DNA of 64,000 bases from Latrodectus hesperus (GCA_037975125.1 CM075855.1:81405085-81469084); one strand, 5' to 3'. Positions 1-14,621 are shown, counted from the stretch's first letter. Translations and numbers: made by a program. Notes: generated from the letters alone by a model not told the origin.

Positions 1-3000
1 TGGGTTGTGAAAGATATTTTTCTCCGTTCATAAAGAATGCCCAATTCCTGGAATGAGAATTGGAGCTGTTTATCTCCTTTCCAAACTTGTTTAATCTTAA
101 TTAATGTATCATGCTATAATGTATCGTAATTATAGATATAATTTAATAAATTTTAGTGTAATAAGTTGTATCCTTAATCTCAGCTTAAATCTCAGTTCTA
201 AAGATATTTTTATGAAGCGTTCCGAGATTAAACACTCCCACTCACACAAGTTTTATAATACACATTATACATTAAAAAAGTTGTTCGCTCAAAAAATATT
301 ACGCAAAAATTATGAAGTAAAAAAATATTTTTGATAAAATTATAACAAATTTTTTTGTTTATTTCATTTAGCGTGATTAATGATTTCTTGTGAAAGTTTG
401 AATAAGGGTTGCTTTCTAATTTGAATTGATTGAAATGTCTTTTTTTTTTTTAAACCATGGGTTAGTATCGAAATAGTCTTCGTGAGTAAAAGTAACTGTA
501 GAATAGGAAATCAAATCTCTGCTAAAGAAGGTAATATATGATCAACAATTATACAGCACAATACTTTGGTGTGCCATATTTCCTATATGCGTACCTACTA
601 TGCTGGTTACTGGATTACTGTGCTTAAGTTGTGAGAGAATACTAGTTAGCGCCTACCTGTCATTAAAATGATTTATTTTAATGCTAACTATTACTTGGAA
701 ATCGAAAATTCGTTTTTTGTGGTTGACCATTTTTCTGATTTAATCTGATTTTGATTTATATAAAGCTTCGTTCCGACCATTTAAATCTTATTGCCTGAAA
801 GAGTTCTGTAAAATAGATTATTTTTAATTAGCCTGCTTTTTAAATTATAAGCATTATTTATTCTCTTACAATCAACACTGTCTTGAAACTCATCAACAAT
901 AAGAAAGTCTTTTGGCTGTAATTAGAATTTATATCTATTTAAAACAATTTATTATACAAAATTTTACAACTCTTGCTCCTAATTTTTAGGTATTCTTTAT
1001 TAGAAAAAAATGTAAATAATTAAATGTATGGGAGCTGTTATTTAACTTAAATATTTTAATAATGATTTGTTTAGTTAGATTTATATATATGTAGAACTAA
1101 TAAAATAAAATAAATGTGCCTCTCAAAATTTATAAAGTTTTAACAATTTGTGAACCATAAGTTGAGTTCGTTAAGCTAAAAATTTCCCTATGTATTTTCT
1201 CATCTAATAAAATATAAATATTTAGCAAGTTTTTTTATATATATAAATAGTTTTAATTCTGCAAATGAGAAATATGAAAATTATAAATTGAGTATTCAAA
1301 TGAGCTGAAAAATTATGTTTGAACTATGAAGTTTACAAAAGTTCTTCTATTTCAGTATTGGGTAAATAGTAATTGCATATTCAATATATTTTATTGATGT
1401 CTGTTATTGTGCTTTTGCATTTTTTATATAGTTTAGCATATTTCAACTACATTGAATAAATAGCCAGCAGTATCAGTCTCAGCTTTATTAGTAACAGTTG
1501 AAACAAGCAACTGTACGGAGTTCTAAAAATAAAAGTACAGTATCTTTTAAAAAAATCAGATGACTCCATTTATTTTAGAGAAAAATTGAACTTCGTGTTT
1601 TAGAATAATATAAACAATGCTAATATACGAAATAAAAAATCTCGATTGTACACCGCGAACCCCAAGGCGAATTTCACCTTCTAATGTCTGAGAATATTCT
1701 TGAAATTCATTTTGTAAATAAAACGATTTCTTATATAAGGAGCAAAGCATCAGTTTGAGAAGCCGTTTTTCGTTGATTCAAACCATTAACAGGTTGACAA
1801 TAGAAGAGAAGAAAAAGCAAAATGAAAAAGATGAGACAGAACATCCGCTTTATGGTAATCAGCTAGAGGACCATTTAAATTTTAAAAAATTCCATTAAGT
1901 AATAGAATTCTAAATTAATAATTATAATATTTGCAAACGATTTCTTTTGTATCTTAAGGCTATTGCCTTGCTTATGCCAACATTAAAAATTTTTTATGTC
2001 AAGAACTATTTTTTTTAAAGTGATTTTACTCATTTATAAATTTAAAGGTTAGTTATAGTGACTGAGTTTATATTTCACTAATTGAATGTAGTAAGTATAA
2101 AAAAGATAGAAAAAATGTACTTCATCTGTGGAATTCATTAATTATAAAAAGTGCACACTCTCTGTCGTAGTGGGAAAGTTAGAACAAGTGAAAACAGAAA
2201 CAGATGCCGCCCAATTTCCCGACTCTGCCTGCTAATGAGGTAGAACTGGGAGAAGCAAAAAAGAAATGGTGGTAAATATGCTGTATAGAAGTCATAATGA
2301 ATCCTCCATTGACCTCAGCTGTGTCTTGATGCTGCTGCAGCTGCTACTTAATTCCTCTGCATTTCCTGTAGTTTTTCCCTTACGCAGAAATAACGTAATT
2401 AAGTTATCGGTTATGAACCTTAAAACTGACAAGACCCCCAATTTAGTTTATTACTTTTTGTATCTTTTCATAAATTATGTCTTTTATTTTGGTGCTCTTT
2501 TATTAAAGAAGTTACTTAAAATGTGTTATTATCAAATATAATGCATTGGCTTTTAAAATACGTAAATTTATGGTGATTTGTTAAATTTACATCTTTTTGT
2601 ATTGGATGCTACGAAAATTCGTTTCCATTAAGGGTTGATCAAAGTTGTTAGCCAAACAGATAGTTAACGCAGAGTTATGAATTGGTGTCCAGCCAAGTGC
2701 AGATTAAAATTACTTAATTTTTTGTACTCTAAATTTTTTTATGAAAGATAATTTAAAAATATTTGAAAATTGTAGCTTCTCACGTTTCTAAATCACCTAA
2801 TGAATTACTATTCTCTTGTTTCTTTGAAAAATATAGTTTTTTATTCTCTTATCTTTATTTAGATAAAACATAGTAATGTAGAAGAATTTGTTTATATTTT
2901 CCATTAAAAAAAGTATTAAATTTGTCATTTTTAAAAATTAAGGTGATGTATTTGATTACCTGATCAATAAACTTATTTCTGCGTGGATTTTTTTGTTAAT

Positions 3001-5039
3001 ATTGAAAAGGGTGACTAAATAGCTTTTCAATATATTACCCTATACGGATAAAAAAAAACTGAAAGAAACAAATTTTCAATATTTTCTTGAGAACTCTACA
3101 GTGTGCAGTAAACATTTAAATTTCGATAACTCCTGTATTTTATATTATCCGGGAGATCGAATCTAATAAAAACTATTATATTATTTCAATTTTGCTTAAT
3201 AAATCTTTCAGGTAGTAAAATGTAATTTTTAAAATTTTTATATGTTGAAATTTTAAAATGTCTTACAAAATTATGAAATTCTGCTGTATTCTAAATTAAT
3301 GAAACATGAAGCACTTAATTTTTAGAAAAATTAACTTTTATAACATCGTTTTCTGACTATGAAAATGTTACAAACCCTAAAATCTTAAATTTATTTAGCT
3401 TAACATTTTTAGTGAAATCCCCAATAAAAAAATTTTCTTAAAATATTAAATTTAGGAAAGTTTTTTTATTTGTTTTATTTTTAATTTTCAAAGTTGATGC
3501 TTTACTTGAAATTATTTGACTCAAATTTACCAGTTAAGCGAGTGTTTATGTCACAAAAACTCTTTAAAATGTGTGTTCTACATTTTTAAAACTATCTAAT
3601 TCTATAATTTTTACAATCAAGTTTAAATAATGTATGTATTTATTGAGAAATTAAAAATAAAAATTTTTCTATCATTTAAAATAAAATATTTTTAAAATTT
3701 TCCAGGAATTTGACGATTTTAAATTTTTTACAAACAGAATTTCCTCTGATTGGCATTGGTTAAGAGCGTTTGTGTTCAGCAGCTGTTATTGAAACTCGAC
3801 CTAGTCTATTTTGAATCCAGCACACACACGCGCGAAACTGCACAAAATACTGTCAACATTCTAATAAATAGAGGAACATTCAAACGCAATACTAACCTCA
3901 TTCTTTAAGACATCGCTTTCGGAAAATGTAACCTATCTAATTATTATAAAAATGATATCGAAAATGGAGCACATAAACAGTAATCAACTCTTGTTTTTAA
4001 TTTGTACCAGCATTATAAAAGAATACTTTCTAATTTGGGCAATGTGTATAAAATCGTATTTAAGGAAGAGATGCTCAAGAATGTAAAATGTTACATTTAA
4101 AAAAAATGCTGTTATATTTTGCTTATGTTTTACACGCTTTATTAAGTTGTATTAAGTATTAGTTTGCTGCTTTTATTACCAGTTTCTTTTTTCTGAAATA
4201 AACGAATCTTTGTTTTTATGATAATGGAATGAGCAGTTTTTATGGATGTAGAGCTTGACGCCAGGGCTATGGTAATTAGGACCAAACCTCTTGGTTATGG
4301 AAAAAATATATACAGGTTTTATGTCCTTTCCCCATCTGCCTAATGATTTTTTTTAAATTTCGACATTAATATACAAAGATAGATTTATGAAGTTGTATTT
4401 CAATTTTCATTGTAAATGAAAGCATTTTGAATGATCTCGACCTATTTAAAGTAACATTCATCGTGAATTTATGAAATACAAAGCAGGCCTACTTATTTAA
4501 TGTTAAAAAAAGTGGAGGAAATTTTACTTGTTATTTAGTGAGAATAAAATGATCGTGGCATGTATGTTACTGATAAAGCTCGAAAACCGTTAAAGTGCCG
4601 AATCGAGAGTTTTCTGCATTTTACCCAAGCAGTGTGAAAGTTCAAAAATTGATATTAACAAATAATTTGTTCTGAATGGATCAACTTGATTCATTAAATA
4701 CTGAAAATTAAATGTATCAATTTCTTTAATTGTAATATTTTAAACCGCTTGATTATTTAAATTATAACTTTTAAATTAATTCTATCCTCCAGTTTTTATT
4801 TTTTGCATTAAATTGATTCACTCTTTGAAAAATTCACTAAATCGATTAATAAAAGTAAAGAAACGTTGCTGTTTTCAAGAACGTTCAATTCTCGTCGACT
4901 GTAACAGCGAGCCTTGTCTTACTGCTTACAAAGATCATACATTATGACTACCTATACTATTAATATTTTCAATCTTTATTAGAATATGCTCTTACTTCTC
5001 TGTATGTAAAAATCAAATTTCAGTAGTCTTATTTTTTGT
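1..5039. other. AT-rich non-coding region
   Basis: No exon, RNA gene or mobile element that I can support lies here. Open frames are short and follow base composition. Two slightly more GC-rich or codon-like patches occur near 1786-1893 and 2184-2272. Both have possible splice sites but no recognisable protein, and they are treated as unproven. The rest may be intergenic, or upstream intron of the gene whose last exons lie at 12.6-15.0 kb. Confidence 0.5.
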
Positions 5040-5225
5040 TCGAGACGCCGAGAGATGAATGATAAGTGTTTTGGCCTAAGATTCAACAATTCGTGTGTTT
5101 AATACCAATCTCGGGTATAAAAACTTTCGTAGTAATTTGGAATCCACATTTTATATGTATATAGATTACGAGTACCAGTCATATTAATCCTCTGTGTAAA
5201 AAAAATGTAAAATAATAAACAAAAG
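5040..5225 (+). repeat. Degenerate tRNA-derived SINE, family S1
   Basis: This is an old copy of the SINE family best seen at 9123-9296. The order of landmarks is conserved: a worn tRNA-like head, a CAACAATTCGTG stretch before a decayed B box, the TTGGAATCCAC motif of the body, a TAATCCTCTGTG segment, and an A-rich tail. Many substitutions separate it from the better copies. No target duplication was found, so the ends are approximate. Confidence 0.6.
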
Positions 5226-8200
5226 AGATTACAAATGTTTGATTGAGACGTGAGAAGGGACTGGTTTTACCAGATGTGCGTTCACCACATTACTAAAACG
5301 ATGAACTACTGATGCCATATTTCCAACACTAGTTTAGGTTGCAAAAATCCAATGGATATGAGATTAATCTCGTTAATCTTCTTTTTTGCTGTTTCAATAT
5401 TAAGAGGATTTGCAATGTGTATTTTTGTTAGTTTGGTATATAGGGAACCTGTTCAGGTATCAACTAGAAACTGATAAAATTATGAATTAACTAATTGTAA
5501 CCGCCTTGGTAATTACTGATTGGTCAATGCTTTGCACCTCTGTTAAACAGTTCGTGAATTTTCCTATTGCACGCACATGTTTCATTGTTGACGTTGTATG
5601 CACATGTACGTCTCATCGGACCTACATAACGTTGGAATCCACTTTTAATCGCAGATTCTAATGTGGCGTCATGCGGTAGAGCTGAAGAGGATATCGTGAC
5701 ACTGTTCTTTGGATACCCATGTCTATATTAAAAATAAGTTTGCACTAATCTTAGTCGTTAAAATATTTAATGCCAGTCGTATTTTTTTAAGGTTAGCGTT
5801 GCGTCTCCTGACCGGATCTATATGGGTGGGAACTTTGTAAGAAGAGTCATAAATATTGGTTGGTATTTCATTGTTTTAATCTTGTCGGACGATTGGCTTC
5901 GAGTATATTAGGATTACATTCCAGACTGTCGTGAATAATCACAATAACCTATTGTGCTTTAAATAAGGGAAAATAACACTATGATAGTCACTCTCAGCAT
6001 TTGATAGTTAGATTTCGTGTAAACGAGACTAGTGGTTATGTTTAGAGGCTGTGTTCTGCTTTTCAGAATAAAATATTAATCAGTTTCTAGTGTTTTCTGT
6101 CACTAATATTTTGTTCCTAATAGATGGTTATCTTTTCCGGAAATATTTTTCATGATTCTGATTTTAAAGAATAAATTTATATTTGCAGTGTAATTTATTA
6201 ATTTTTTTTCAAATCGCATTCAAATAAATGCATTCCGTATACATTTATTGAATTCTTTGTAGAGCTTATTTACCATTTAAATTTCTATATAATTAATAAT
6301 TGATTTGCTTTCTTTTTTAACTATCGGGGGTTTTTCTAAATATTAAGTTATATATATTTTTATTGAAATTGTGTGGTAAAGGAAATTGTATATTGTTTAA
6401 ATTTTCTATTTCATGAATCAAACTGATTACATAAAAAAAAAAGCTTTTTTACCCGTTGCTTCTTTTGAACTGTGCGCATGTGAGCTGATAACTAGTCTTG
6501 TGCAATAATTCATAACACACCATGGTTATATAATTTCATTACAAAATGCATCCATTAGTGATTATTATTTCTAGAGATAAAAAATATTATATCTCGCTAT
6601 TCAAGTTGGAACTAGCAATCAATAAATTTAGAAATTCAGCTGATAAGATTTTTTTGGCAATCATTAGTAAGTTAAAAAAGAAAAAAAAGCTTTGTTTTTT
6701 TTTTTCCACATTTTAAACTTAATTGGACTTTCTAACTTCTGACTATGATCTAATCAAATTCTGATAAATGACATTATTACATTCTGTTAATAAGCAATGG
6801 AAGAAATCTATCGAATATCAATTTTGTAATTATTATTGCCATTACAATACGATTAGCTGATGGATATTTAATTATGTTTTCGTATTAAATTCTCCTCAGT
6901 AAAAATATTGCAAATAATCAGTTATTTAACAAGCAGTCAATGTTTTCTTAGACGTAAAAGAAATAAAATCAATTTCCAAATTTATAGTTACAAGGTTTTT
7001 GTTTACATATCTTTGACCTACTCTTCGTTTGTGAAGTCTTAACCTTGATCCTATTATACCATCTCACGATTGATCCGCTCGTACGAATGTAGCAGCTGTA
7101 TCACTACTTCAACACTGCTAAGCTATATACAAGGTCTCATTGAAAGTTTTTTTCGAACTCGATTATAAGGTATCTTTATTTTCAGCGATATTTATTTTAG
7201 GGTGTGCGTCTCGAATTTTATCGATGGAAGATAGTTAATTGATAAGTCTTATCAATTGTCAGCTGCTTGCTCACTTGCATTGTCTTTTGATTTTATTACA
7301 TCATAACGTAACTGAAAAGTAACTGACTGAGATGTTATTCTTTTGCTTAATCGAATTACATTTTAACCTCATGAATAAGCTATTAAGCTTTCATTTTTTC
7401 TATCAAAAATGCATGTTTGGTGTGAAGTTCATGTGTGTTTTTGCTTTATTTCACACAATAGGATATTTGTTGTTTAAGTTATTTGATAAATATTTTAGAG
7501 CATTATGAAATTTTCTAGATTAATTGAAGTTTTATTTTTATGTGTGTGTTCAATTCAAGCTAGAAAAAATTGTGTTATGAAATTTATTTTCAAATGCAGT
7601 TTTAATCCAAACGAAATTCGGTGAAAGAAAATTTAAGAATAAATAAAAAGATATTTAAAATTTTGATTTTTATTATTATTATATGGATTATAAGCTGAAT
7701 ATTTTTTACAAAGCAAATCAAGGAAAATCAAATCGATCATCCAAGTACAATAATCAAAGAAAATTAAAATAAATTATTCAGAGATAGTAGAGCAAAGTTT
7801 AAGAATAAGCCTAGAATATGTTAAAACGGCGTAGAAAATTCATGTTTCGATGTTAATAAGGATTCGGAAAATATTTTAAATAATGACACAAAAAATTGCT
7901 TCAGCGAGACAAAACAGAAATTGTTTTCTCTACCTAAACGCTATTTTTAAACGTATTTAATTCTTATAATATTTGCAGTCCGAAAGAATTTAAATCTTTT
8001 AGTTACATTGATAACTTACCGCGCCATTCAGTGTGCAGTATTTTTAAAATTTGTATCAAGTCTTAAATTCCGCTTTCTTTGTTTTAAAAATAACGTATTT
8101 TATTTTGGTCCATTCTTAAATGGTTTCATGGTACTGAGCATCTCTGCTCAATTGCATTTTGTGCCATACCTTTTCTCCATTACTTCACACTATCCCTAAG

Positions 8201-9109
8201 CAACCACTAAAACTGCTATGTGTAATCACTCGTATGTTGTATTTAAAACATATTTACTATACGTATTAATTTGGTGGACAGTATCCCGTTTAAAGTTAAA
8301 CATCATTCGATTAATGTTAACTATTTTAATGTTTATTTTTGCTCACCTCCAAAATATATTTTATGTGCTGTCTTAAGTCAGGTTATACTATCCTATGTTA
8401 TTTTATTGTTTCTGAAATATATTTCTTTAAAAAATAAAGCTTACAAATATCACCCAAGAATATTATTCCTCCTCAATTTCCTCTAACAACAAATTTTCGA
8501 ACATAACTTGTAAGCTAAAACAGTTTGACAATTTAATATTCCTTTATTGATCCAAGCTTTTAGTCAGTGCTGTATTTTTGTGATCATAATTGGTAGTCAA
8601 ATGTGCAAAATCTGTTTTTTCATTATGGAATGTCGCGCGTCTTTGAATTTGCTGTTCCATTGTGCGATACAAAACAGCTGAATGGCAAGTTCCGTTGCTG
8701 CTGTTTCAAACGACTTGTTCTGACCTTGGAATCGGTGTATTATTCGCCATTTTCCTTTTAGAACACTGTTTTGAGAAATTTACGGAAGCTATTATCCCGT
8801 CTGTCTCCTGCATTGTTTCTAGTCTTGTTGATCTCAAGAAGATTCGATTTTGGGAAAGAGTTTGATTTCGTCTGCAACATTTCGTAATGCTTCTATTGTT
8901 ATCAAGGTGACCATTTTTTTTCAGATTGACAACAGGATATTTAAGAAACCAGCTGGCTGATTATGATGTATTTAGCAGTTGATAATATAGAATATGTATA
9001 TATATATTCTTATTAATGAAATTCTGTAAATTATTTTGTGTAATAAATTTCCTGTTATCTTAAGCTGGATATAGAACCGATTATTAATTAATGTAACAAT
9101 TTTTCAATT
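5226..9109. other. AT-rich non-coding region
   Basis: Nothing is supported here. A short stretch at about 5632-5665 (GGAATCCACTTTTAATCGCAG) resembles the body of SINE family S1, but it is too short to call. A (TA)n run lies near 8996-9009. Confidence 0.5.
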
Positions 9110-9122
9110 TCGGTAAATATTT

Positions 9123-9296
9123 GCCGAGCTGCCAGCCGAATGGTTAGCACTCTTGCCTTCGGTTCAACAGTTCGTGGGTTCGAATCCCACCTTGGGCATG
9201 GATGTTTGTAGTGGTTCGGAATCCACTTTAAACCGTAGGTCCCGGTCTAATTAGCCCTCGTGTGCAAAAAATGACCGTTGAGCAACAAACCAACGA
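9123..9296 (+). repeat. tRNA-derived SINE, family S1, best-preserved copy
   Basis: The head is tRNA-like, with an A-box-like AGCCGAATGGTTAGC and a strong B box GGGTTCGAATCCC, the internal RNA polymerase III promoter elements of tRNA-derived SINEs. A tRNA-unrelated body follows (TTCGGAATCCACTTTAAACC, then a CTAATTAGCCC segment). The copy ends in GAGCAACAAACCAAC, a worn CAAA-type tail. A perfect 13-bp direct repeat, TCGGTAAATATTT, flanks it at 9110-9122 and 9297-9309. This is the expected target-site duplication and sets both ends. Mobilisation by a LINE is inferred. At least seven other copies lie in the window. Confidence 0.9.
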
Positions 9297-9309
9297 TCGG
9301 TAAATATTT

Positions 9310-12300
9310 TTCAACAGTATTGCTGTGTATATTCAGTTGAAACTGGAATCTCATTTTCTTTTCTTTAAACGAGATTTTTTCCTGCAAAAAAATTAAGAAT
9401 AATGTATATCCTATTCTTGAAAAAATTTATAAAAGTAACATTCTATTCTTGTCATTGACAAATTTGTTGATCAGTATTTTCAAGAACAGTATGAGAAGAC
9501 AACCAATATTCTGGGGATAGATCTTCTGGAGTAAACATTCGAATCTTAAAATAATTTTTGTTTTTGTGTTTAGAAATCTTAGGTTATGAATGTATAATAA
9601 TAATATAGCATTTACTTAATTTTAAATTTTTTAATTTGATTAAAATTAGTTGACTGTCCAAATGAAAATTTTTCAAATATATTACCTATTTTTAAGAAAA
9701 CGAATGGATAAACAAAATTTTCCCTCTAGAAATTATAAATTCGAAGAAATCAAATTTAAACAAAATTTGTTTTGAGGTATCACTGATCTAGTTCTAGGAC
9801 TGCGGTGTCGAAGATCCAGCCAGATGGGTTGAACAGCGCGAGATAAGTGTTGCATTTCTGATTTTAGTATATGCTACCGCCCTGATCTCTAATTAATTTT
9901 TAATTTTTCGAGTCGCCTTCCTTGCGACGCGTGAATACTGTTTATTTTCTATGCAAAATATTCCCCATAGATAACAACAATACGAGGTGGACTTAAAAAA
10001 GCTTTACAACTACTTTAGTCATTTAATCTACCCAATAGACGAAATAAAATAGCTATGGTTTAATTTCACTAATTAAACGCTTTAATTAAGTATCTAGCCA
10101 AACATAATTATCAGTTTGATGCATAATAACTAACCTTAAATAATATTGAATGTTATGATTATATTCTCCAATTATTTTTTCCTTATGTGATATTATTGAA
10201 ATACGCAAATGAAAAACTAATTGTCAGAAGATTTTAGAAAATATTCTCCTTTAAAATCACAATACGTCCAATTAGAAACACCGTGACATACTATATGAAT
10301 ATATCAAATAAAATTTTGTTTAGTTACTATCGGAAAATTAAACAATGTTATATTGAAGTAATATTTAAATCATATTTTTGTTAGTTGTGTCCTGAAATTT
10401 TTGTCGATTCTTAAATTATTTTATGGTTTTTCAAAGAAATTTTAACCTCCCAAAAATTTTTTTAATGGTATTACAAATTTAACTTTTGAATCATTATAGA
10501 AAAATTGTATTTCTGCTCCAAGAAAACTTTGCCAAATAATGCTTAAAGCTATTCTCAAGGGAAAACTTCGAATATGTCCATGACCCGATCGAACTTTTTC
10601 CCCGAGGTTTTGCCAAACAACAGGTGTTTCTCGGGTAGGAATTAGGGTGAAGGTTGTTCATTGATGCATCTTTCTGGAAAGAATGTGTCACACCACATAA
10701 GTGATTGAGGACTGGGACTTAAAGGATTGTGGCCTCGATTTTCTGTTGATTTGCTGCAAAATAATCTCATCGAGGCACGGAATTCTATTTAGCAATGCCT
10801 CGCTATTGATATAATGAGTGCGTCGTGTCTGTTGACATAGTCTGTCACACAGTAATTGATGACTATAAAAATTGAGTGATAGTGAAATGTGTTTCCGTTG
10901 GACACGTGTAACGTTGATACGCGATTGTATGCTGTATCATAATGGATTGCTGTGAATGTTACTCAAGGCAGTTCTTATACCAGGAAAAAAAAAATGCGTT
11001 GCCAAATTATTTTTGCTTATTTCTTAGTATTGCTAAAGATCTAATTCTACCGCTCGCTATGTCCAGTTGCGTATTGAATTCATTTTCGCCCTTATTTCAC
11101 ACTCGTAAAAAATGACTTTGAAACTTTGTCTTTTTAAATGAGCCTTTTTTTATTTTTATTATTTTTTTAATACAGTTACCAAATTATTTTACTTCACTAT
11201 AGAATGTGCAGTTTCTGAATTACTGTATTGATTAATCCAGCTTTATTGGTGAAAATCTGATTCGTTTCTCGCAATTATCGATTTAATATTAAAAAAATTT
11301 TAATAGATCTTACACTTAATAGTCTAGATCTGTCACATTGATCAGTTGATTATGATTGATTTGTCAATTTATTTATAATCGCTCTAATTTGTGATTAGGT
11401 ACATATTATTAAAAACTGAGGATGCATATTGATAAGATGAAGGAAGAGAGTTGTTCAAAATTACCATTTTCTTGTTTATAAATTATTCTCATATCCTGAG
11501 TTATTATTCTGCGTTGATTTATATTTTAAATTATACCTGAACCTGAAACCTGAACTCTTGTACTTTTATTGAGTAAAAACATTTTTTGGAGTAATTATTT
11601 TATTGAGTAAAAAATTGTTTTGGAACTATTACATAATTTGCTACTAAAAAAATTAAAAAAATATTTTTCAAACACTTATTGTTGTAAGAACAATAAGTTA
11701 ATATATTTTTGTGTTTTCAATTTATTTAAATTATGTAGTTCATGAATTTTGTTTTTATTTTTAAAATATTTATCTTGGATTACATGGTGTTTGAAATATT
11801 TAAGTTATCTGAAGAAAATTAGTGTGAAATAATTCAATAATTGTTCCCTGATCAGAAAGATATTAACATATTGTTATGAAGTTAATATTAAATTTTGTTT
11901 GGAAGGCATCAGGATTAATTACTGATTTAATTGAAATAAAAACAGAAATTGCTTCACAAACATCTAATAGTATCATTCATTATAACATCATTTAAGTTAG
12001 TGTAAAATAAAGTATACAGTGTTGAATTAAAATAAACTTTTTTTGCATTCTAATGTTTGAGAATTTTGTACTGCCAAAATAAGGCTAAAATTTTCTAATT
12101 TGTAGTTGGCCCTGTATATTATTCTATTATTTTTCCTGTAATCTATCTTGGAATCAAGAGCATATTTTCTGTTTTTCTAAGATCAATCTAATTGAAGCAG
12201 TTTAAAATTTTGAATTTAATTTTTGCGCTTTTTTTGTTTAAAAAAAATATAATAAAGTGTATTACTTTACAATATCCACAACTAAATTCATACTATTAGT

Positions 12301-12615
12301 AAATATTTTAGAAAAAGTAATTTCAATAATTTTTTAATTCTTTTAAGTTTAAGAACTCGTTATAATTTATTCTTAATACAAATGCTTATGTAAATTCATG
12401 ATATATTAATTTGATGTGGCTGTGACGGTACAACTGCTTTTTTTATTAGTGCACCTGGCGTTAGCAGCAATTGTATTTACAAAGAAACCAATCATGAAAA
12501 TAAACTGATTTTTGCCAGTGTTTCCAATTTTCAACTGTGAAATCATATTTTATCATTTTGTTTGCATTTTAAAAGACATGTCTTTTAGCTTAATGTGCTT
12601 TTATATTTGTTTCAG
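9310..12615. other. AT-rich non-coding region, probably intron
   Basis: No supported gene. The right edge ends in a polypyrimidine-like tract and TTCAG acceptor of the exon at 12616, so at least its last part is intron of that plus-strand gene. A patch at 10560-10930 is less AT-rich but shows no sustained reading frame. Confidence 0.45.
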
Positions 12616-12765
12616 GAAAATAAACAAAATGGCTCTGCACCTCATTCAGCCAATGGAATATCAGAGAAGGTTACAGCAGTTGAACGTGAAGTGGAAGAGA
12701 AATCAAGCCCGAAAATCAATGCTAATAAAACCTCAGAAAGCCCTACACAGAAAACCAAAGAAGAA
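12616..12765 (+). CDS. Internal coding exon of an unrecognised host gene
   Basis: An exon of exactly 150 bp (50 codons) is bounded by a TTTGTTTCAG acceptor and a GTAAGT donor. It is open in the phase-0 frame beginning GAA AAT AAA. The encoded segment is hydrophilic and charged (ENKQNGSAPHSANG, later TAVEREVEEKSSPK and ESPTQKTKEE), typical of a disordered linker. It joins in frame with the exon at 14772. The overlapping longer open frame that starts with ATG upstream is in another frame and crosses the acceptor, so it is a shadow. I do not recognise the protein. Exon calling rests on splice signals, phase match and continuity of composition with the next exon. Upstream exons were not found and are probably outside the window or too small to see. 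Confidence 0.7.
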
Positions 12766-13331
12766 GTAAGTTAACTTTAGGAAAATGTATTTTGAATTTA
12801 TCAAAAGCAATTAGGAAGTTCATATTTTTGAGGATAAGCATTTTGATGTGGAGATTTTCTTTTTGTTAAATCTAAAATAAATATTTATATTTATGTTAAG
12901 TTTGTTTCTGGTGTTCAATTGTCTGTTCTAAATTTTTGTGAAATTGTTAACAATATTGATTATTAAATGCTGAATATTTTCATTTTAAGATTTCTAATGA
13001 GTTTACATGAACTTTTAAGACCAAAGGTTAATTGTAAAAGTAACTTATTTCAATATTTGATGTTTTTTATTTATTTATTATTATTTTTTGTGTGCATCAG
13101 TAAACAGTTCATATCTATTATTCATGAAGACTAAAGTAAATTGTAAAGCCACTGATAAACTTATTGGCACATACATCCAATTTAAAAATTTTAACAATGT
13201 TGTTTATTTCATATGATGCATCAATAGTTTCATAGATATAGAAGTTATCAATATTTCAGCACACATCATATGCATGTTATTGATGGCACTTTTTCCTGTC
13301 TATCTGAAGTAATTGCTCCATAGATTTTGTT

Positions 13332-13503
13332 GAGCTGGCTTCTAAATGTTTACACTTTGGCTTTTTAGCTCAACAATTCATGGCTTTGAATCTTATCTCA
13401 GGATTGGGCGTTTGTAGTGGTTAGGAATCCGCTTTAAACTGTAGGTTCTACTCCTTTTAACCATTGCATACAAAAAATTACTGCTGAACAACAAAACCAA
13501 CCA
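13332..13503 (+). repeat. tRNA-derived SINE, family S1, in intron
   Basis: A diverged copy in the same orientation as the host gene. The GCTCAACAATTCATGG stretch, a decayed B box (GGCTTTGAATCTTAT), TGTAGTGGTTAGGAATCC, AAACTGTAGGTTC and the GAACAACAAAACCAACC tail line up with the copy at 9123-9296. No target duplication was found. Confidence 0.75.
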
Positions 13504-14621
13504 ATCATAAGTTTAGAAGTTCAAATTTGTCACTTTTTTCCCTGACTACCATAGAAAAATGAATATATTTACAGATGTTTTCTTGCAAAGCAAATTGAGT
13601 TTAATGCACAGTAAGAAACATGTTAAAGATTTTTTTCAATAAAAATAACTTTTTAAAATTGTGTAACATAAAAATTTAGATGAAAATAAAAGAATAATTT
13701 AAGCAAAATATTTCAAATTTATGTGATAAAATGTTGGATGAGAGTATTTATATCTCATACAAACAGAGCATATTTTTTACAATAAAAGAATGTATATGAT
13801 GACAGTTTCTTGGATCTAATTTACATTTTTCATTATCATTTAAAAAAGTAAAAAGCATTAAACATTTACCCCATTACTTGAATATTAATCAGTTAAATGC
13901 TTTCTGTACAATGGTATCCACAGTACTGATATCACATTAAAATTAAACTTGTTTATAAATGTTTCTTTAATTATCTAATATTAGTGTTATTTGTAAATCT
14001 TGGTTTATTTTTAGGAAATTACTGTTATAAAAATAGTATTTATATCAGTTATACATTATTCATTAGATATTTTTCTTCCTGTAAACAAACAAAATCTATT
14101 TAAAGTTTACAAACTTGCTTGAAAAAGTATAACAAGATATTTTTGGATTAAGAATATTTTAGGAACTTGGTTCATTCAATTTCTTTCGAGACTATATCTT
14201 CTCTTTATTATATTCTTGGTTAATGCAGTGCTTGTTGCTGTTTCGGAATAAAATAACATTTCTTTGCTTTCCAATTTAAAAGATTTTGTAATTGGATGCA
14301 AAATGCATCACTAAATACACCAGTCATATTGGATATTATAGGCACTCAATTATAGATATTGAATTATATTCTAATTGCTTACTTCAATAATATATATATG
14401 TTGAAATATAGCCAAATCCTCATAGCATTTGTAGCATTGATTCATTTTCTTTAATAAGTAAAATAATTATGAATATGTAAATATCTGCAGATGGGCTTCT
14501 GTTAGTTTTTAAGTTTTTCTGAAATTTTAAGTGAAATTTGCAAATTATTTGGTGATTATCATTTAAAATTAAAAAGCATTTGACATTTGACAGTAGATCT
14601 TGTTGCATCTAATGCATTGTA

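Noticed and set aside
1786..1896. Codon-like stretch LTIEEKKKQNEKDETEHPLY
   Set aside because: Short, A-rich and charged as expected from composition. Only a weak ACAG acceptor and a poor donor, and no recognisable protein.
5632..5665. Possible additional S1 SINE fragment (GGAATCCACTTTTAATCGC)
   Set aside because: Only the body motif matches, with no head, tail or target duplication.
12512..12769. 85-codon open frame beginning in the intron
   Set aside because: It reads the exon in the wrong frame and crosses the acceptor. The phase-0 frame continues into the next exon.
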